This document shows positions 44,501 through 52,009 of a stretch of 64,000 bases of DNA, one piece after another; position 1 is the stretch's first letter; every line of letters begins with the position of its first letter. A program made the position numbers and the translations under genes. The DNA is from JAFARZ01 sp036490795. GTDB taxonomy: Bacteria; Actinomycetota; Actinomycetes; Streptosporangiales; Streptosporangiaceae. Under the pieces are notes generated by a model, which saw nothing but the letters and a program-made list of their open reading frames with translations, did no database searches and was not told the origin of the DNA. Where the stretch lies: contig DASXDG010000165.1 in assembly GCA_036490795.1 (NCBI GenBank), positions 4,454 to 68,453 of the forward strand, read 5' to 3'.

Positions 44501-45696
44501 CCGTCACCGGGCGGACTGAACCTCGGATCTCGCCACGCCCCAGTCCATGTCGGCGGATCTCCAGGATCGCTTTGCGTGTTATCCAGGCTCTCCTTATAGG
44601 TGATCAGCGTTCGGTACGGCTCATTGCCGTACTGGCTGTTCGCCCACCGGGTCTTCCACCACATGAGGTTGCCGGAGAAGAACGCGAGGTTGACGCCTGC
44701 GTTTCTGGCATTGGTGATACTGGTCCGGTCGCCCGCGTCGAAGTATTCGGAGTGGCCGGCCGTCATCAGCGTCTTGTGCTGCTCGATCGTGGATGCTGCG
44801 CCTGGAGCCGAAAGCGCCGACTGGCTGGTGTAGCTGATGTTGTAGCCGTTTTCCTCGAGGTTCTCGATCATCGGGAATTCGGCGTAGAAGAAGTAATCCT
44901 GTCCGTTCGGGGTGTCGAAGCGGGTAGCGAACGGCCGGTTGTAACTGACCTGGACGGCCCGGCCCGGGTCGAGCTCGCTGCAGCACCAAGGATTGCCGGT
45001 GGCGTCGCCGACATACAGGCTGTAGCCGCCCCAGTCGTTGTACGCCTGCCACGTCTCGTCCGAGGTCATGTACAAGATGTCAGCGGTGCTCGCGTTGTTC
45101 GTCACCACGAACGGGATCTGGTTCTCATCGCTGGTGCCGTCGGTCCGCTGGATGTGCGCGAAGTAGACACCAGAGACCGCGGTGGTCGGCACGCTCCAGG
45201 AAGCGGAAACCCCCCAGTTTCCGCAGTCGACCAAGCCCGTCGTGGTGTTCGTGTTACAGGCGGGCTGATTCTGCGACACCGTGATGTTCGGCGTGATGCT
45301 GGTAATCAGCCGCGCCCCGTCGCCGCCGTAATAGCCCATCCGGTAGATGTCTACCGTGTAGCTCTTGGCGGGCGACTCGATCTTGAAGTTGATCGTGCCT
45401 CCGACGTTCACGCTGAACGGATCGGAGAAGCCCTGGATGGTTTTCCCTTCGCCATCCCCCACATCCCAGACTGACTGTGGTGTCCCTGGCAGTTCGTTCT
45501 CGCACACGATCGGGTTGGCGCATGTCGTCGCGGCCGACGCCGTCGCGCCCGAGACGTTGGGGATCACCGCGCCGGTGAGGATGACGGCACTCACCCATGC
45601 GAACAACTTCAGGCGTTTACCCGGAACCCGTGGCTTGATGCGAACCGGGAGGATCCTGAATCGTATGTTGCGTAGCCGTGGGCTCTTCATTTCCAT
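41575..45696 (-). CDS. Giant secreted protein: dimethylformamidase-like domain, Ig-like domains, three DUF4082 repeats
   Basis: 1373 residues from the ATG at 45696, which follows GAGGTGGGG. A signal peptide (hydrophobic at ~30-55) precedes a large N-terminal domain (~60-610) resembling the N,N-dimethylformamidase beta-subunit type (YRMGYYGGDGAR, MIENLEENGYNISY, GHSEYFDAGDR, FFSGNLMWWKTRW). A bacterial Ig-like domain follows (~620-665). Three DUF4082 domains, each opening with CPC, lie at ~669-832, ~943-1099 and ~1206-1373, with Big_5-type Ig domains between them. There is no sortase motif or C-terminal helix. It may bind or hydrolyse the exported glycan; the catalytic role is inferred only from domain resemblance. 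Confidence 0.85.
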   Translation of the reverse strand: MEMKSPRLRNIRFRILPVRIKPRVPGKRLKLFAWVSAVILTGAVIPNVSGATASAATTCANPIVCENELPGTPQSVWDVGDGEGKTIQGFSDPFSVNVGGTINFKIESPAKSYTVDIYRMGYYGGDGARLITSITPNITVSQNQPACNTNTTTGLVDCGNWGVSASWSVPTTAVSGVYFAHIQRTDGTSDENQIPFVVTNNASTADILYMTSDETWQAYNDWGGYSLYVGDATGNPWCCSELDPGRAVQVSYNRPFATRFDTPNGQDYFFYAEFPMIENLEENGYNISYTSQSALSAPGAASTIEQHKTLMTAGHSEYFDAGDRTSITNARNAGVNLAFFSGNLMWWKTRWANSQYGNEPYRTLITYKESLDNTQSDPGDPPTWTGAWRDPRFSPPGDGGQPENALTGQLWTVNCCSYADSVTGAYAKLKIWAHTAVANLSPTQTYTFPDETLGYEWDSDVDNGLRPPGEIDMSKTCEDASQALLTVNEDIGPAEDCNSLTLYRAASGALVFDAGTVQWAWGLNNNHDGDDNGTNTAMQQATVNLLAMMGAQPGTLMSGLVAGSALTDTTAPTSTVTSPSAGASIQNGSTVTISGTATDSGGGVVAGVEVSTNGGSTWHPVTTMSTDSASVTWSYTWPATGDGKVTIMSRATDDSLNTEKPGPGVSVTVGCPCGLFGANYTPATTSTEDTTPYELGVKFQATVPGWVVGVRFYKGAGNNGTHTGSLWTASGTLLATGTFTSETASGWQTLDFANAIEISANTTYVVSYYDPDGDYASDLDEFDWQLNTPPLIAPASDYMSSTAGNGVYNSGGPGFPTHSYAGTSYGVDVVFDSSQPKGAPPSVVSSTPVAGSSSNPLPLSPSVSFSEPVVPSSVSFTVTQSGTPVPGHVTFDSTDEVATFAPTSPLAANTTYSVSVSGATDAFSQTMTPYSYTFTTSKAFDVSGACPCAIWPDVAPSNVTDASDSSSVELGVTFTPSSDGTITGVRFYKVPDNTGTHTGTLWSSSGAELATGTFTNESSQGWEELDFSTPVTVTAGTTYVASYHTGSGHYADTASGLSSAVSNGPLTAVASGGVYGYGTSTTFPDNSYNSANYWVDVDFQPDTTAPTATTVPSAGATGVAVGTTVTMTFSKAIKAGTAVFSLTDSQGNSIAGSSSLSSAGTVLTFTPNSPLTAATKYSAALSGATTLGGIAMSGPEDWTFTTSGTTQCPCSIFESDATPSVVSSSDTGAVNLGVAFTADTGGWITGIKFYKGAANTGTHVGSLWSSTGTLLGQVTFTNETASGWQTATFSSPIQVTANTTYVASYYAPNGGYSVTSGEFNNAGIDNSPLHALASGAYANGDGLYLYSGSSAFPSSSYNGSNYWVDVVFTTTEP

Positions 45697-45925
45697 CCCC
45701 ACCTCAATGCTCGGGCTACGGCGCGAGTCCGGGCGAGGCCGCACCGGATTCCCGCGATCGCATGAGCAAAATGACTTCTACTGTGTGAGACACGGAGCCG
45801 GGCCGTTTGGATGGCCGCAGCTATTGGATTTCTAATTGCTATCCGGAAACATTTATGTTTCAGATCGGCAAAGATGCCGCCGATCCTAATCTGCTGTTGT
45901 CATCGGCTACGTGTCACAGCATTGA

Positions 45926-46585
45926 TCAGAGGACAAACCGGCTGACCTGCATTTGCATAGCGCGAATCATCGCTGCTGGTAAAGCTACCATTGGTAGCAA
46001 GCCTCCGTCCCTCTCGTGATATGTCTCGCCGGTAGCCGGACACCGCCATTGCCCAGCGGACATCTCGAGCAGCCGGACGCCAGCCCGGCCGACCCAGCCA
46101 ATCCGGCGGGCGGGCACGCCGGCCACCAATGCGAAATCAGCCACATCCCTGGAGACGACGGCCCCGGCGGCCACCAGCGCCCACCGGCCGATCTCACAGC
46201 CGGCTACGATCACCGACCTGGCGCCGAGCGATGCTCCCTGGCGGACCACGACACCGCGCGCGTCCCAGTCCGCCGTCCGCTTCAGGCGTCCCTCGACGTC
46301 AGTCGAGCGAGGGTACAGGTCGTTGGTGAGTACGGCAGCCGGGCCGACGAACACGCCGTCCTCAAGCACTGCGGGCTCGTAGACCAGTGCATAGTTCTGC
46401 AGCTTGACGTTGTTGCCAATGCTCACTCCCGGGCCGACGTACGCACCCCGGCCCACGATGCAGTCGCTGCCCAGCTTGGCGTGTTCCCGCACCTGAGCCA
46501 GGTGCCACACGGTGGTACCAGGGCCGAGCACCGCGCGCTCGTCCACATCGGCCGTCTGCTCTATCTGTATCCGGAGACTGTCCAT
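45926..46585 (-). CDS. Hexapeptide-repeat N-acetyltransferase, WbpD/WlbB-like
   Basis: 219 residues. Left-handed beta-helix repeats run through AVLGPGTTVWHLAQVREHAKLGSDCIVGRGAYVGPGVSIGNN, followed by the NDLYPR motif. VVRQGASLGARSVIVAGCEIG and VVSRDVADFALVAGVPARRIGWVG are the WbpD/WlbB signature. It would acetylate the 3-amino group of a UDP-2-acetamido-3-amino-uronic acid made by the WbpB- and WbpE-like enzymes of this locus. It lies 18 bases after the paralogous lipoprotein gene, in the unit headed by the motif at 48046. The following gap 45697-45925 has no gene. Confidence 0.87.
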   Translation of the reverse strand: MDSLRIQIEQTADVDERAVLGPGTTVWHLAQVREHAKLGSDCIVGRGAYVGPGVSIGNNVKLQNYALVYEPAVLEDGVFVGPAAVLTNDLYPRSTDVEGRLKRTADWDARGVVVRQGASLGARSVIVAGCEIGRWALVAAGAVVSRDVADFALVAGVPARRIGWVGRAGVRLLEMSAGQWRCPATGETYHERDGGLLPMVALPAAMIRAMQMQVSRFVL

Positions 46586-46603
46586 CGCGCTGCCCTCCCG
46601 CCG

Positions 46604-47245
46604 TCAATCAGTGCGCTTCAGGGCATCGATATCGCCGGTAGCCCGGTAGAGATCGTCGGCCCCGGCCGATAGCGTCGACATCGACCGCCGCAGCGTCTGC
46701 GCGTCCTGCGGTGTTTTGAAGTACTGGTGTCCCTTGGATATCGACGCCTGGCAGTTGGCCGCACCGCGGCCGAGGTCGGCGAGCGCCGTCTGATACAGGT
46801 GCTGCATCGCGGCATCGGGAATCGGCGCGCCCGCCCGGGCAGCGCTGACCCCAGCGGCGAGCTTGACACAGGCACCACGTGCCGCCGCATACTGCCGCAG
46901 CCCGACGGCCTGCAGCGCGACGCCGACTTGACCGGACACCACCTTGAGCGCGGCACCACCGGGCCCGGAGTCCCATGCCTTGACCGAACTGACACGCGCC
47001 TTCGGCACCGAGAGAACGCCGGTACCGGACCGGGTGGCCGCACTGGCGGCCGCCGTAGGACCACTTGGCGCTGAGTTCTCGCCAGCCGCGCCCGACGTTG
47101 CCTGAGCACCAGGAGCCGAGCTTGCCGCAGATGGGCTTGCCGGGCTGGAGGTGCAGCCGACGGTCAGCCCGATCATTGTGATACATACCGTGGTGGCCAT
47201 TGCCGTCAGGGCAGAACCCTTCCGCTGGAGCCTCGCACTCGCCAT
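46604..47245 (-). CDS. Lipoprotein of unknown family, paralogue of the next gene
   Basis: 213 residues from the ATG at 47245, chosen because AGGAGG lies nine bases upstream. A lipobox ends at C31 (LTVGC). A Ser/Ala-rich linker leads to a conserved helical domain (from ~85 on) with GLRQYAAARGAC and LGRGAANCQASI. The domain aligns along its length with that of the neighbouring 47295-48020 protein, including both cysteines and the QVG...QAVGLRQY core. I do not recognise the family. Position within the polysaccharide locus suggests an envelope role. Confidence 0.75.
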   Translation of the reverse strand: MASARLQRKGSALTAMATTVCITMIGLTVGCTSSPASPSAASSAPGAQATSGAAGENSAPSGPTAAASAATRSGTGVLSVPKARVSSVKAWDSGPGGAALKVVSGQVGVALQAVGLRQYAAARGACVKLAAGVSAARAGAPIPDAAMQHLYQTALADLGRGAANCQASISKGHQYFKTPQDAQTLRRSMSTLSAGADDLYRATGDIDALKRTD

Positions 47246-47294
47246 CAGATCTACCCTCCTCATGGCACTAGTCCTAGCTGGCCGGTCCGCTCAC

Positions 47295-48020
47295 TCAGCG
47301 CTTCTGGCCGGTTGCCTCGATGGCCGCGGTGGATCGGTACAGATCCTTAGCTCCGGTCTTGAGGTCCGCGGTCGCGGCAGCCATTTTGGCCTTGCTGACC
47401 GAGGTCTGGATGTACTCGTCCCCCTGGTCCTTCTGGCTGATCGCTGCCTGACAGTCCGCGGCGCCGGCGGCGAGATCGGAAAGTGCCACCTTGTACAGCT
47501 TCTGCATGGCCTGATAAGGGATGGGCGGCCCTGCCTGAGCAGTCCGCACCTCCCCCGCCAGGACCTTGCACGACGCCTTCGCCGCGACGTACTGCCGCAG
47601 CCCGATGGCCTGGGTAACGGCACCGATCTGCCCTGATATGGCGGACAGGTTGGTCCCGCCGTGGCCCTTGTTCCACGACTCGACCGTGGTTTTGGCGCTT
47701 CCCGGCGGGATGATGGCGCTGCTGCCGAGCGCGGCCAGGGCTGTGGTCCCGCTCTGGCCACCGGGCGGAATGACCGTGGTTGACCTGGAGGAGGGGGCGG
47801 CGCTGGCGGATCCTGTGGCCGCGGCGTGCTGGGCACCGGACGCGGACACGCCCGGGCCGCCGCCTAGTGTCAGGTATGCCGCGACGCCGCCCAGGACCAG
47901 CACGGCCAATGCCGATGGCGCGACGATGTAGGTCAGACGGCTACGGCCGCGCAGTCCCCGCCGGGCGGCCATGTGCTGGTTGTGGCGCGTCGATCTCGGA
48001 ACCTTATCCGTACTCATCAT
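47295..48020 (-). CDS. Membrane-anchored protein of unknown family, paralogue of the lipoprotein
   Basis: 241 residues. A basic N-terminus and one helix (~31-51) anchor it, unlike its lipid-anchored paralogue. The outer domain has TVESWNKGHGG, QAIGLRQYVAAKASC and LAAGAADCQAAIS, with two cysteines that could form a disulfide. Both proteins share the long helical C-terminus. First gene of a unit with an ECF-like motif 26 bases upstream, followed by the lipoprotein and the WbpD-like acetyltransferase. Confidence 0.75.
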   Translation of the reverse strand: MMSTDKVPRSTRHNQHMAARRGLRGRSRLTYIVAPSALAVLVLGGVAAYLTLGGGPGVSASGAQHAAATGSASAAPSSRSTTVIPPGGQSGTTALAALGSSAIIPPGSAKTTVESWNKGHGGTNLSAISGQIGAVTQAIGLRQYVAAKASCKVLAGEVRTAQAGPPIPYQAMQKLYKVALSDLAAGAADCQAAISQKDQGDEYIQTSVSKAKMAAATADLKTGAKDLYRSTAAIEATGQKR

Positions 48021-48045
48021 TACTTCCCTACACGAGCGTATGAAC

Positions 48046-48075
48046 TAGACGTCTGGCGCCGCGATCCGGTGTACA
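48046..48075 (-). promoter_or_regulatory. ECF-type promoter-like motif (copy 4)
   Basis: Minus strand: TGTACACC, 16 bases, CGTCTA. It points at the gene starting at 48020, leaving a leader of about 20 bases. The flank AACTAGACGTCT is also shared with copy 5. Confidence 0.6.
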
Positions 48076-48088
48076 TGCCGCGCCGCCG

Positions 48089-48703
48089 TCAGGTGACCGG
48101 CTGGCTGGCATCGTCCCGCAACCGGGTGGTGTACGCGGCACAATCCGCGTAGCTGGGTAGTAGTCCATCGGACAGTGCTTGCGCCAGCGTGGGCGCGGTG
48201 GCGTCCTTTGCCGACAGAACGGGTTCTATGTCATCTGGCCAGCGGATCCCCAATGCGGGATCCAGCGGATGCAAGCCATGCTCCCGGTCGGGCGCGTATG
48301 GCGTTGAACACATATACATAACGGTGCAGTCGTCGGTCAGCGCCATGAACGCGTGACCGAGCCCTTCCGCGATGAAAAGCGATTTCCGGTCCTGATCGTC
48401 GAGCCGGATCGCTTCCCAGTCTCCGAATCCCGCCGACCCCACCCGAAGGTCGACCACCACATCGATGATCGCGCCGCGCACGCAGCTCACGTACTTCGCT
48501 TGCCCCGGCGGCACATCCGCGAAATGAACTCCCCGCACCACACCCCGTCGCGACACCGAGCAGTTGACCTGCGCGATGCCGAGCCGGTAACCGATACCCG
48601 CGGCTAGCTCGTCATCGCAGTAGTTCTCCAGGAAACTCCCGCGGTCATCGTGGTGAACGCGAGGTGTCGACACCCACGCACCTTCGATGCCGAGCGAGTC
48701 CAT
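48089..48703 (-). CDS. rmlC: dTDP-4-dehydrorhamnose 3,5-epimerase
   Basis: 204 residues of the RmlC cupin fold. VHHDDRGSFLE and VSRRGVVRGVHFA (catalytic H60) start the domain, and VRGAIIDVVVDLRVGS and EGLGHAFMAL are signature strands. CSTPYAPDREHGLHPLDPALGIRWP carries the active-site tyrosine. It completes dTDP-L-rhamnose synthesis with rmlABD, from which it is separated by 29 kb. It follows the sugar transferase gene after 56 bases and ends just before the motif at 48046. A 3-epimerase-only activity cannot be excluded. Confidence 0.9.
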   Translation of the reverse strand: MDSLGIEGAWVSTPRVHHDDRGSFLENYCDDELAAGIGYRLGIAQVNCSVSRRGVVRGVHFADVPPGQAKYVSCVRGAIIDVVVDLRVGSAGFGDWEAIRLDDQDRKSLFIAEGLGHAFMALTDDCTVMYMCSTPYAPDREHGLHPLDPALGIRWPDDIEPVLSAKDATAPTLAQALSDGLLPSYADCAAYTTRLRDDASQPVT

Positions 48704-48759
48704 TCCGAACCCCTTCTAGTAACAACGACGAACTAATGCTGACCAGGCGGAGACTTTTC

Positions 48760-50223
48760 TCAGTACGCGCCAGCCCCCCGCAGGAGAACCGAGATCGTCT
48801 TCCAGAGAATCTGCAGATCGAGCGCAAACGACCAGTTCTCCACGTAACGCAAGTCCAGCCGTACCGACTCTTCCCAGGACAGGTCCGATCGCCCGTTCAC
48901 CTGCCAGAGACCGGTCAGGCCCGGCTTTACGACAAGCCTGCGCCGGACGTGCTCGGCGTATTCCGCGGCTTCGTCCGGAAGAGCGGGGCGCGGCCCGACC
49001 AGAGACATGTCACCCAGCAGGACGTTGAACAGCTGCGGCAACTCGTCGATGGACCAGCGCCGCAGGTGCGCGCCCACCCCCGTCACGCGCGGATCCTTGC
49101 GCAGCTTGAACAGCACGCCGTCGAGATCGTTGTTCGCGAGCAGCTGCGCCCGCCGCTGCTCGGCGTCTACGACCATGGTGCGGAACTTATAGATACGGAA
49201 AACCCGGCCGTCCCTGCCGATCCGCACCTGCTTGAAAAGCGCGGGGCCACCATCGGATAGCCAGATCGTCAGCGCGAGTGCCGCCATTAGCGGAGAGAGC
49301 AGAACGAGCGCTATCGCGGCCGCACAGCGGTCGAACACGTCCTTGACCACCTCGCGGATGCCCCCGAGTTGCGGGTGATCCACGTGCAATAGCGTGAGTC
49401 CTGCCGTCGGTCGCACTTTGGTTCGCGGGCCGGCCACATCCAGCAGGGCCGGGGAGAGGCACAGGTCCGTGCCGGTCTTCTCCAGCTCCCAGGCGAGGCG
49501 GCGCAGCTTTACCCCATCCATCTCCGGGCAAGCCAGCACGGCAACGGTGCTCGCCGAATACTGGTGCACAGTCCTTGTGACGTCGTCGAGGCCGCCGTGT
49601 ATCGGGACTCCTGCTATGTCGGCTATATCCATGGCCTGCTCCGGCAGCCCTGCCACACATGCGGCCACCACGGAGAGGCCATGATATTTCTCGCGGCGGA
49701 GCTCGGTAATCAGGTTGGTGACCGCGTCCGGGTGACCCACGGCCACCACGCTGAGCATGCAGTCGCCCGCCGCGCGGCGGCGGTGCAGGCGTTTGCGCAT
49801 CAGGAACCTGGTCATCATGTCGAACAACGTGACGCTGGGGACCGCGATAACCAGATAACCGCGCGATAGTTCGATATTAGTCGCGTACGAACAAATCGCG
49901 GTGGTCGCGGTGAGGCCTACCCCGGCATTTAGCACACGCCGGAATTCATCCGAGCCCGTGCCGACAAATCGAACGTCGTAGCCGCCGGCGAGGGAGAGCG
50001 CGATCATCCAGCAGACAGGAAGGGCCAGGCTCAGCGTCGCATAGCCGGCGGTTACGTCCTTGCCGAATCGAAGTTCGAGAGCCAGAAAAGCGCCAGCAAT
50101 CGAACAGCCGAAGTCGGCTATTGCCGTCCAGCGCAAGTAGTCCCTGGTCCAGGCAGTTTGACGTACTGCCGAGAGACGTCGGAATCGACTCCGATATGTG
50201 CGCGCGATTGAATAATAAGACAT
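48760..50223 (-). CDS. Undecaprenyl-phosphate sugar phosphotransferase (exopolysaccharide initiation)
   Basis: 487 residues. Four or five N-terminal helices (to ~150) are followed by a Rossmann-like middle domain, a further helix (~300) and the bacterial sugar-transferase domain. Signatures are VFDRCAAAIALVLLSP, GPALFKQVRIGRDGRVFRIYKFRTM, SIDELPQLFNVLLGDMSLVGPRP and VKPGLTGLWQV. It attaches the first sugar phosphate to the lipid carrier, which commits the repeat unit. Motif copy 5 lies 125 bases upstream. Followed by rmlC. Confidence 0.93.
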   Translation of the reverse strand: MSYYSIARTYRSRFRRLSAVRQTAWTRDYLRWTAIADFGCSIAGAFLALELRFGKDVTAGYATLSLALPVCWMIALSLAGGYDVRFVGTGSDEFRRVLNAGVGLTATTAICSYATNIELSRGYLVIAVPSVTLFDMMTRFLMRKRLHRRRAAGDCMLSVVAVGHPDAVTNLITELRREKYHGLSVVAACVAGLPEQAMDIADIAGVPIHGGLDDVTRTVHQYSASTVAVLACPEMDGVKLRRLAWELEKTGTDLCLSPALLDVAGPRTKVRPTAGLTLLHVDHPQLGGIREVVKDVFDRCAAAIALVLLSPLMAALALTIWLSDGGPALFKQVRIGRDGRVFRIYKFRTMVVDAEQRRAQLLANNDLDGVLFKLRKDPRVTGVGAHLRRWSIDELPQLFNVLLGDMSLVGPRPALPDEAAEYAEHVRRRLVVKPGLTGLWQVNGRSDLSWEESVRLDLRYVENWSFALDLQILWKTISVLLRGAGAY

Positions 50224-50626
50224 GCCCTGCCCCCTCGTGACATACCTTTAATACGGCACACCACGACCCATAAATCCCGCTCAAATCCCGCTCATTTGGA
50301 ACCGGCTAACCCAGGAAACCTCCCACAGGCGGTAACTCTCCTACAACTAGACGTCTCCGCCCATCCCATGGTTTACATGTCTACGACGCGCCCTATCGTT
50401 ACATACAGCGGCGAGTCCCGCTACACACAGAAGTAACAAAAACGCAAACTATCCGCGGCTTTTTGCCAAGTGAGTAACATCAGAAACAACAGTCACACGG
50501 GTCACCGATTTTCAAACAGTTTGCGACGAAACCAACACCGGCAGAAACCAGGCTCTTCGCTCTAGGTGACAGTGACCACAGAGCTAACAGGACCTGTAGC
50601 CACCGATCGTTCTGATCGGTAATCGT
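50224..50626. other. 403-base non-coding leader region of the sugar transferase
   Basis: No ORF is supported here. The stretch is AT-richer than its surroundings. It contains the ECF-like motif at 50348-50377 and, to its right, several GTTACAT/AACAG-like segments with no clear pattern. The minus-strand flippase gene ends at 50627, so this is both the 3' flank of that operon and the promoter region of the sugar transferase. Confidence 0.5.
50348..50377 (-). promoter_or_regulatory. ECF-type promoter-like motif (copy 5)
   Basis: Minus strand: TGTAAACC, 16 bases, CGTCTA. It points at the sugar-transferase gene, with a leader of about 118 bases. This copy and copy 4 share the flank AACTAGACGTCT and the CATGTA start of the -35 side. 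Confidence 0.6.
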
Positions 50627-52009
50627 TTATCTCTCGCCGCCGCGACCCGGGAAACTGGCGCGGACTTTGCTGACCGAGCCCGGTTGCGCGGTCCCGGACG
50701 ACGAACAGCGAAGCAGCACCAGCAACCCCGGCGCCACCAGCGCGGCCACGATCAGCTGACTAACCAGGACCGCCACACCCGCGCCCACGATGCCGATCGC
50801 ATTCGTCAGCACCAGAGCCAGCCCAAGAATGAGCACGGCGCGCACGGCCTGGATGAACGCGATCATCTTGGTCCGGCTCAGTGCGCGCAGCGCGCCGAGA
50901 TACATCTCGGTCAGCGCCTTAGGCAGCGTCGCCACGGCGAGCAACTGGAGAATGCGGGCGCCGTGTGCCGCGTACTGCGGCCCGAACAGCCGCAGGCCCG
51001 CCGGAGCGCCAACCGCCACCACCACCGCCACCGGAACCAGGATGAACAGCGTCTTCCGCAACGCCGCCCGGCAGTTGGCTACGATCGTCGCCTCGTCGAA
51101 CGCACCCTCGACGGTGAGCGACGTCGCCATGTTGACCGCGAACAGGTCCAGCGTCCCGCCCACCATCCAGGCCACATAGAAATAGGCATTGACGCTCGGC
51201 CCGATGCTCGCCGCCACCGCGACCGGAACTAGGTTGGATACGGCCAGGACGCACAGCGCTCCGGTGTAGTCGCCAGCCAGGAACCGGCCGACCTGCCTGG
51301 GCGATGGCGGAATCCGGGCACCGGTGGCGTGCGCGTGCCGCGGCGCGAGCCTGGCGAAGATGAGCCCGTTCACCAGCGGCAGCGAGATAGCGACGGGAAG
51401 CATCCAGGACAGCGGGATGCCGAAATGCGGTGCGCTCGCGGCGAGCGAGAGCAGCAGCACGATTTTCACGATGCCGAACGTGCCATTCTCGACCGGGACC
51501 CAGACGGCGCTGCGCAGCCCGACCAGGACGCCGTCCTGCAGGGTGAAGATTCCCCAGCAGAGGATGGACGCGGTGAAGAACGCCCCGGCGGTGATGCCGC
51601 CGAGCTCGGCAAAGGAGGCACCGAAGTGACCGACGCAGAGCAGGAACGGCACCGCCACCAGCACCGAAGCTAGCGAGCTGAATAGGTAAGCGCGCAGGAT
51701 CAGCCCCGAGGTGCGCCCGCCCGACTGAGGAATGAACCGAGTGAGCGCGCCCACCAGGTTGAACGCGGTGAATCCGGACAGCAGGTTCATCGCCGAGTAG
51801 GCAGCCGATGCCCGGCCGACATCCGCCGCCGGATAATGCCTGGCGGCCAGTAGCCAGTAGACGACGCCGAGCAGCCCGGTGGCGCCGGTGTTGACCATCA
51901 GGGCGTAGCCGTTACGGAACAGCGGATCGGCGACCTGCCTGCGCGCGGTCTTGCACGCCCGGTGAAACAGGCTCGGACTCGGCCGGATCCCGGCTGTGGT
52001 TTCACCCAT
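50627..52009 (-). CDS. Polysaccharide flippase (Wzx/PST family)
   Basis: 460 residues from the ATG at 52009, which overlaps the deacetylase stop by eight bases. About twelve to fourteen hydrophobic helices; the first follows FRNGYALMVNTGATGLLGVVYWLLAARHYPAADVGRASA, the usual flippase opening. This is a single-length flippase, the third such module in the locus after the fused double one. It probably exports a second lipid-linked glycan. Last gene of the unit that starts at 54636. Confidence 0.85.
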   Translation of the reverse strand: MGETTAGIRPSPSLFHRACKTARRQVADPLFRNGYALMVNTGATGLLGVVYWLLAARHYPAADVGRASAAYSAMNLLSGFTAFNLVGALTRFIPQSGGRTSGLILRAYLFSSLASVLVAVPFLLCVGHFGASFAELGGITAGAFFTASILCWGIFTLQDGVLVGLRSAVWVPVENGTFGIVKIVLLLSLAASAPHFGIPLSWMLPVAISLPLVNGLIFARLAPRHAHATGARIPPSPRQVGRFLAGDYTGALCVLAVSNLVPVAVAASIGPSVNAYFYVAWMVGGTLDLFAVNMATSLTVEGAFDEATIVANCRAALRKTLFILVPVAVVVAVGAPAGLRLFGPQYAAHGARILQLLAVATLPKALTEMYLGALRALSRTKMIAFIQAVRAVLILGLALVLTNAIGIVGAGVAVLVSQLIVAALVAPGLLVLLRCSSSGTAQPGSVSKVRASFPGRGGER

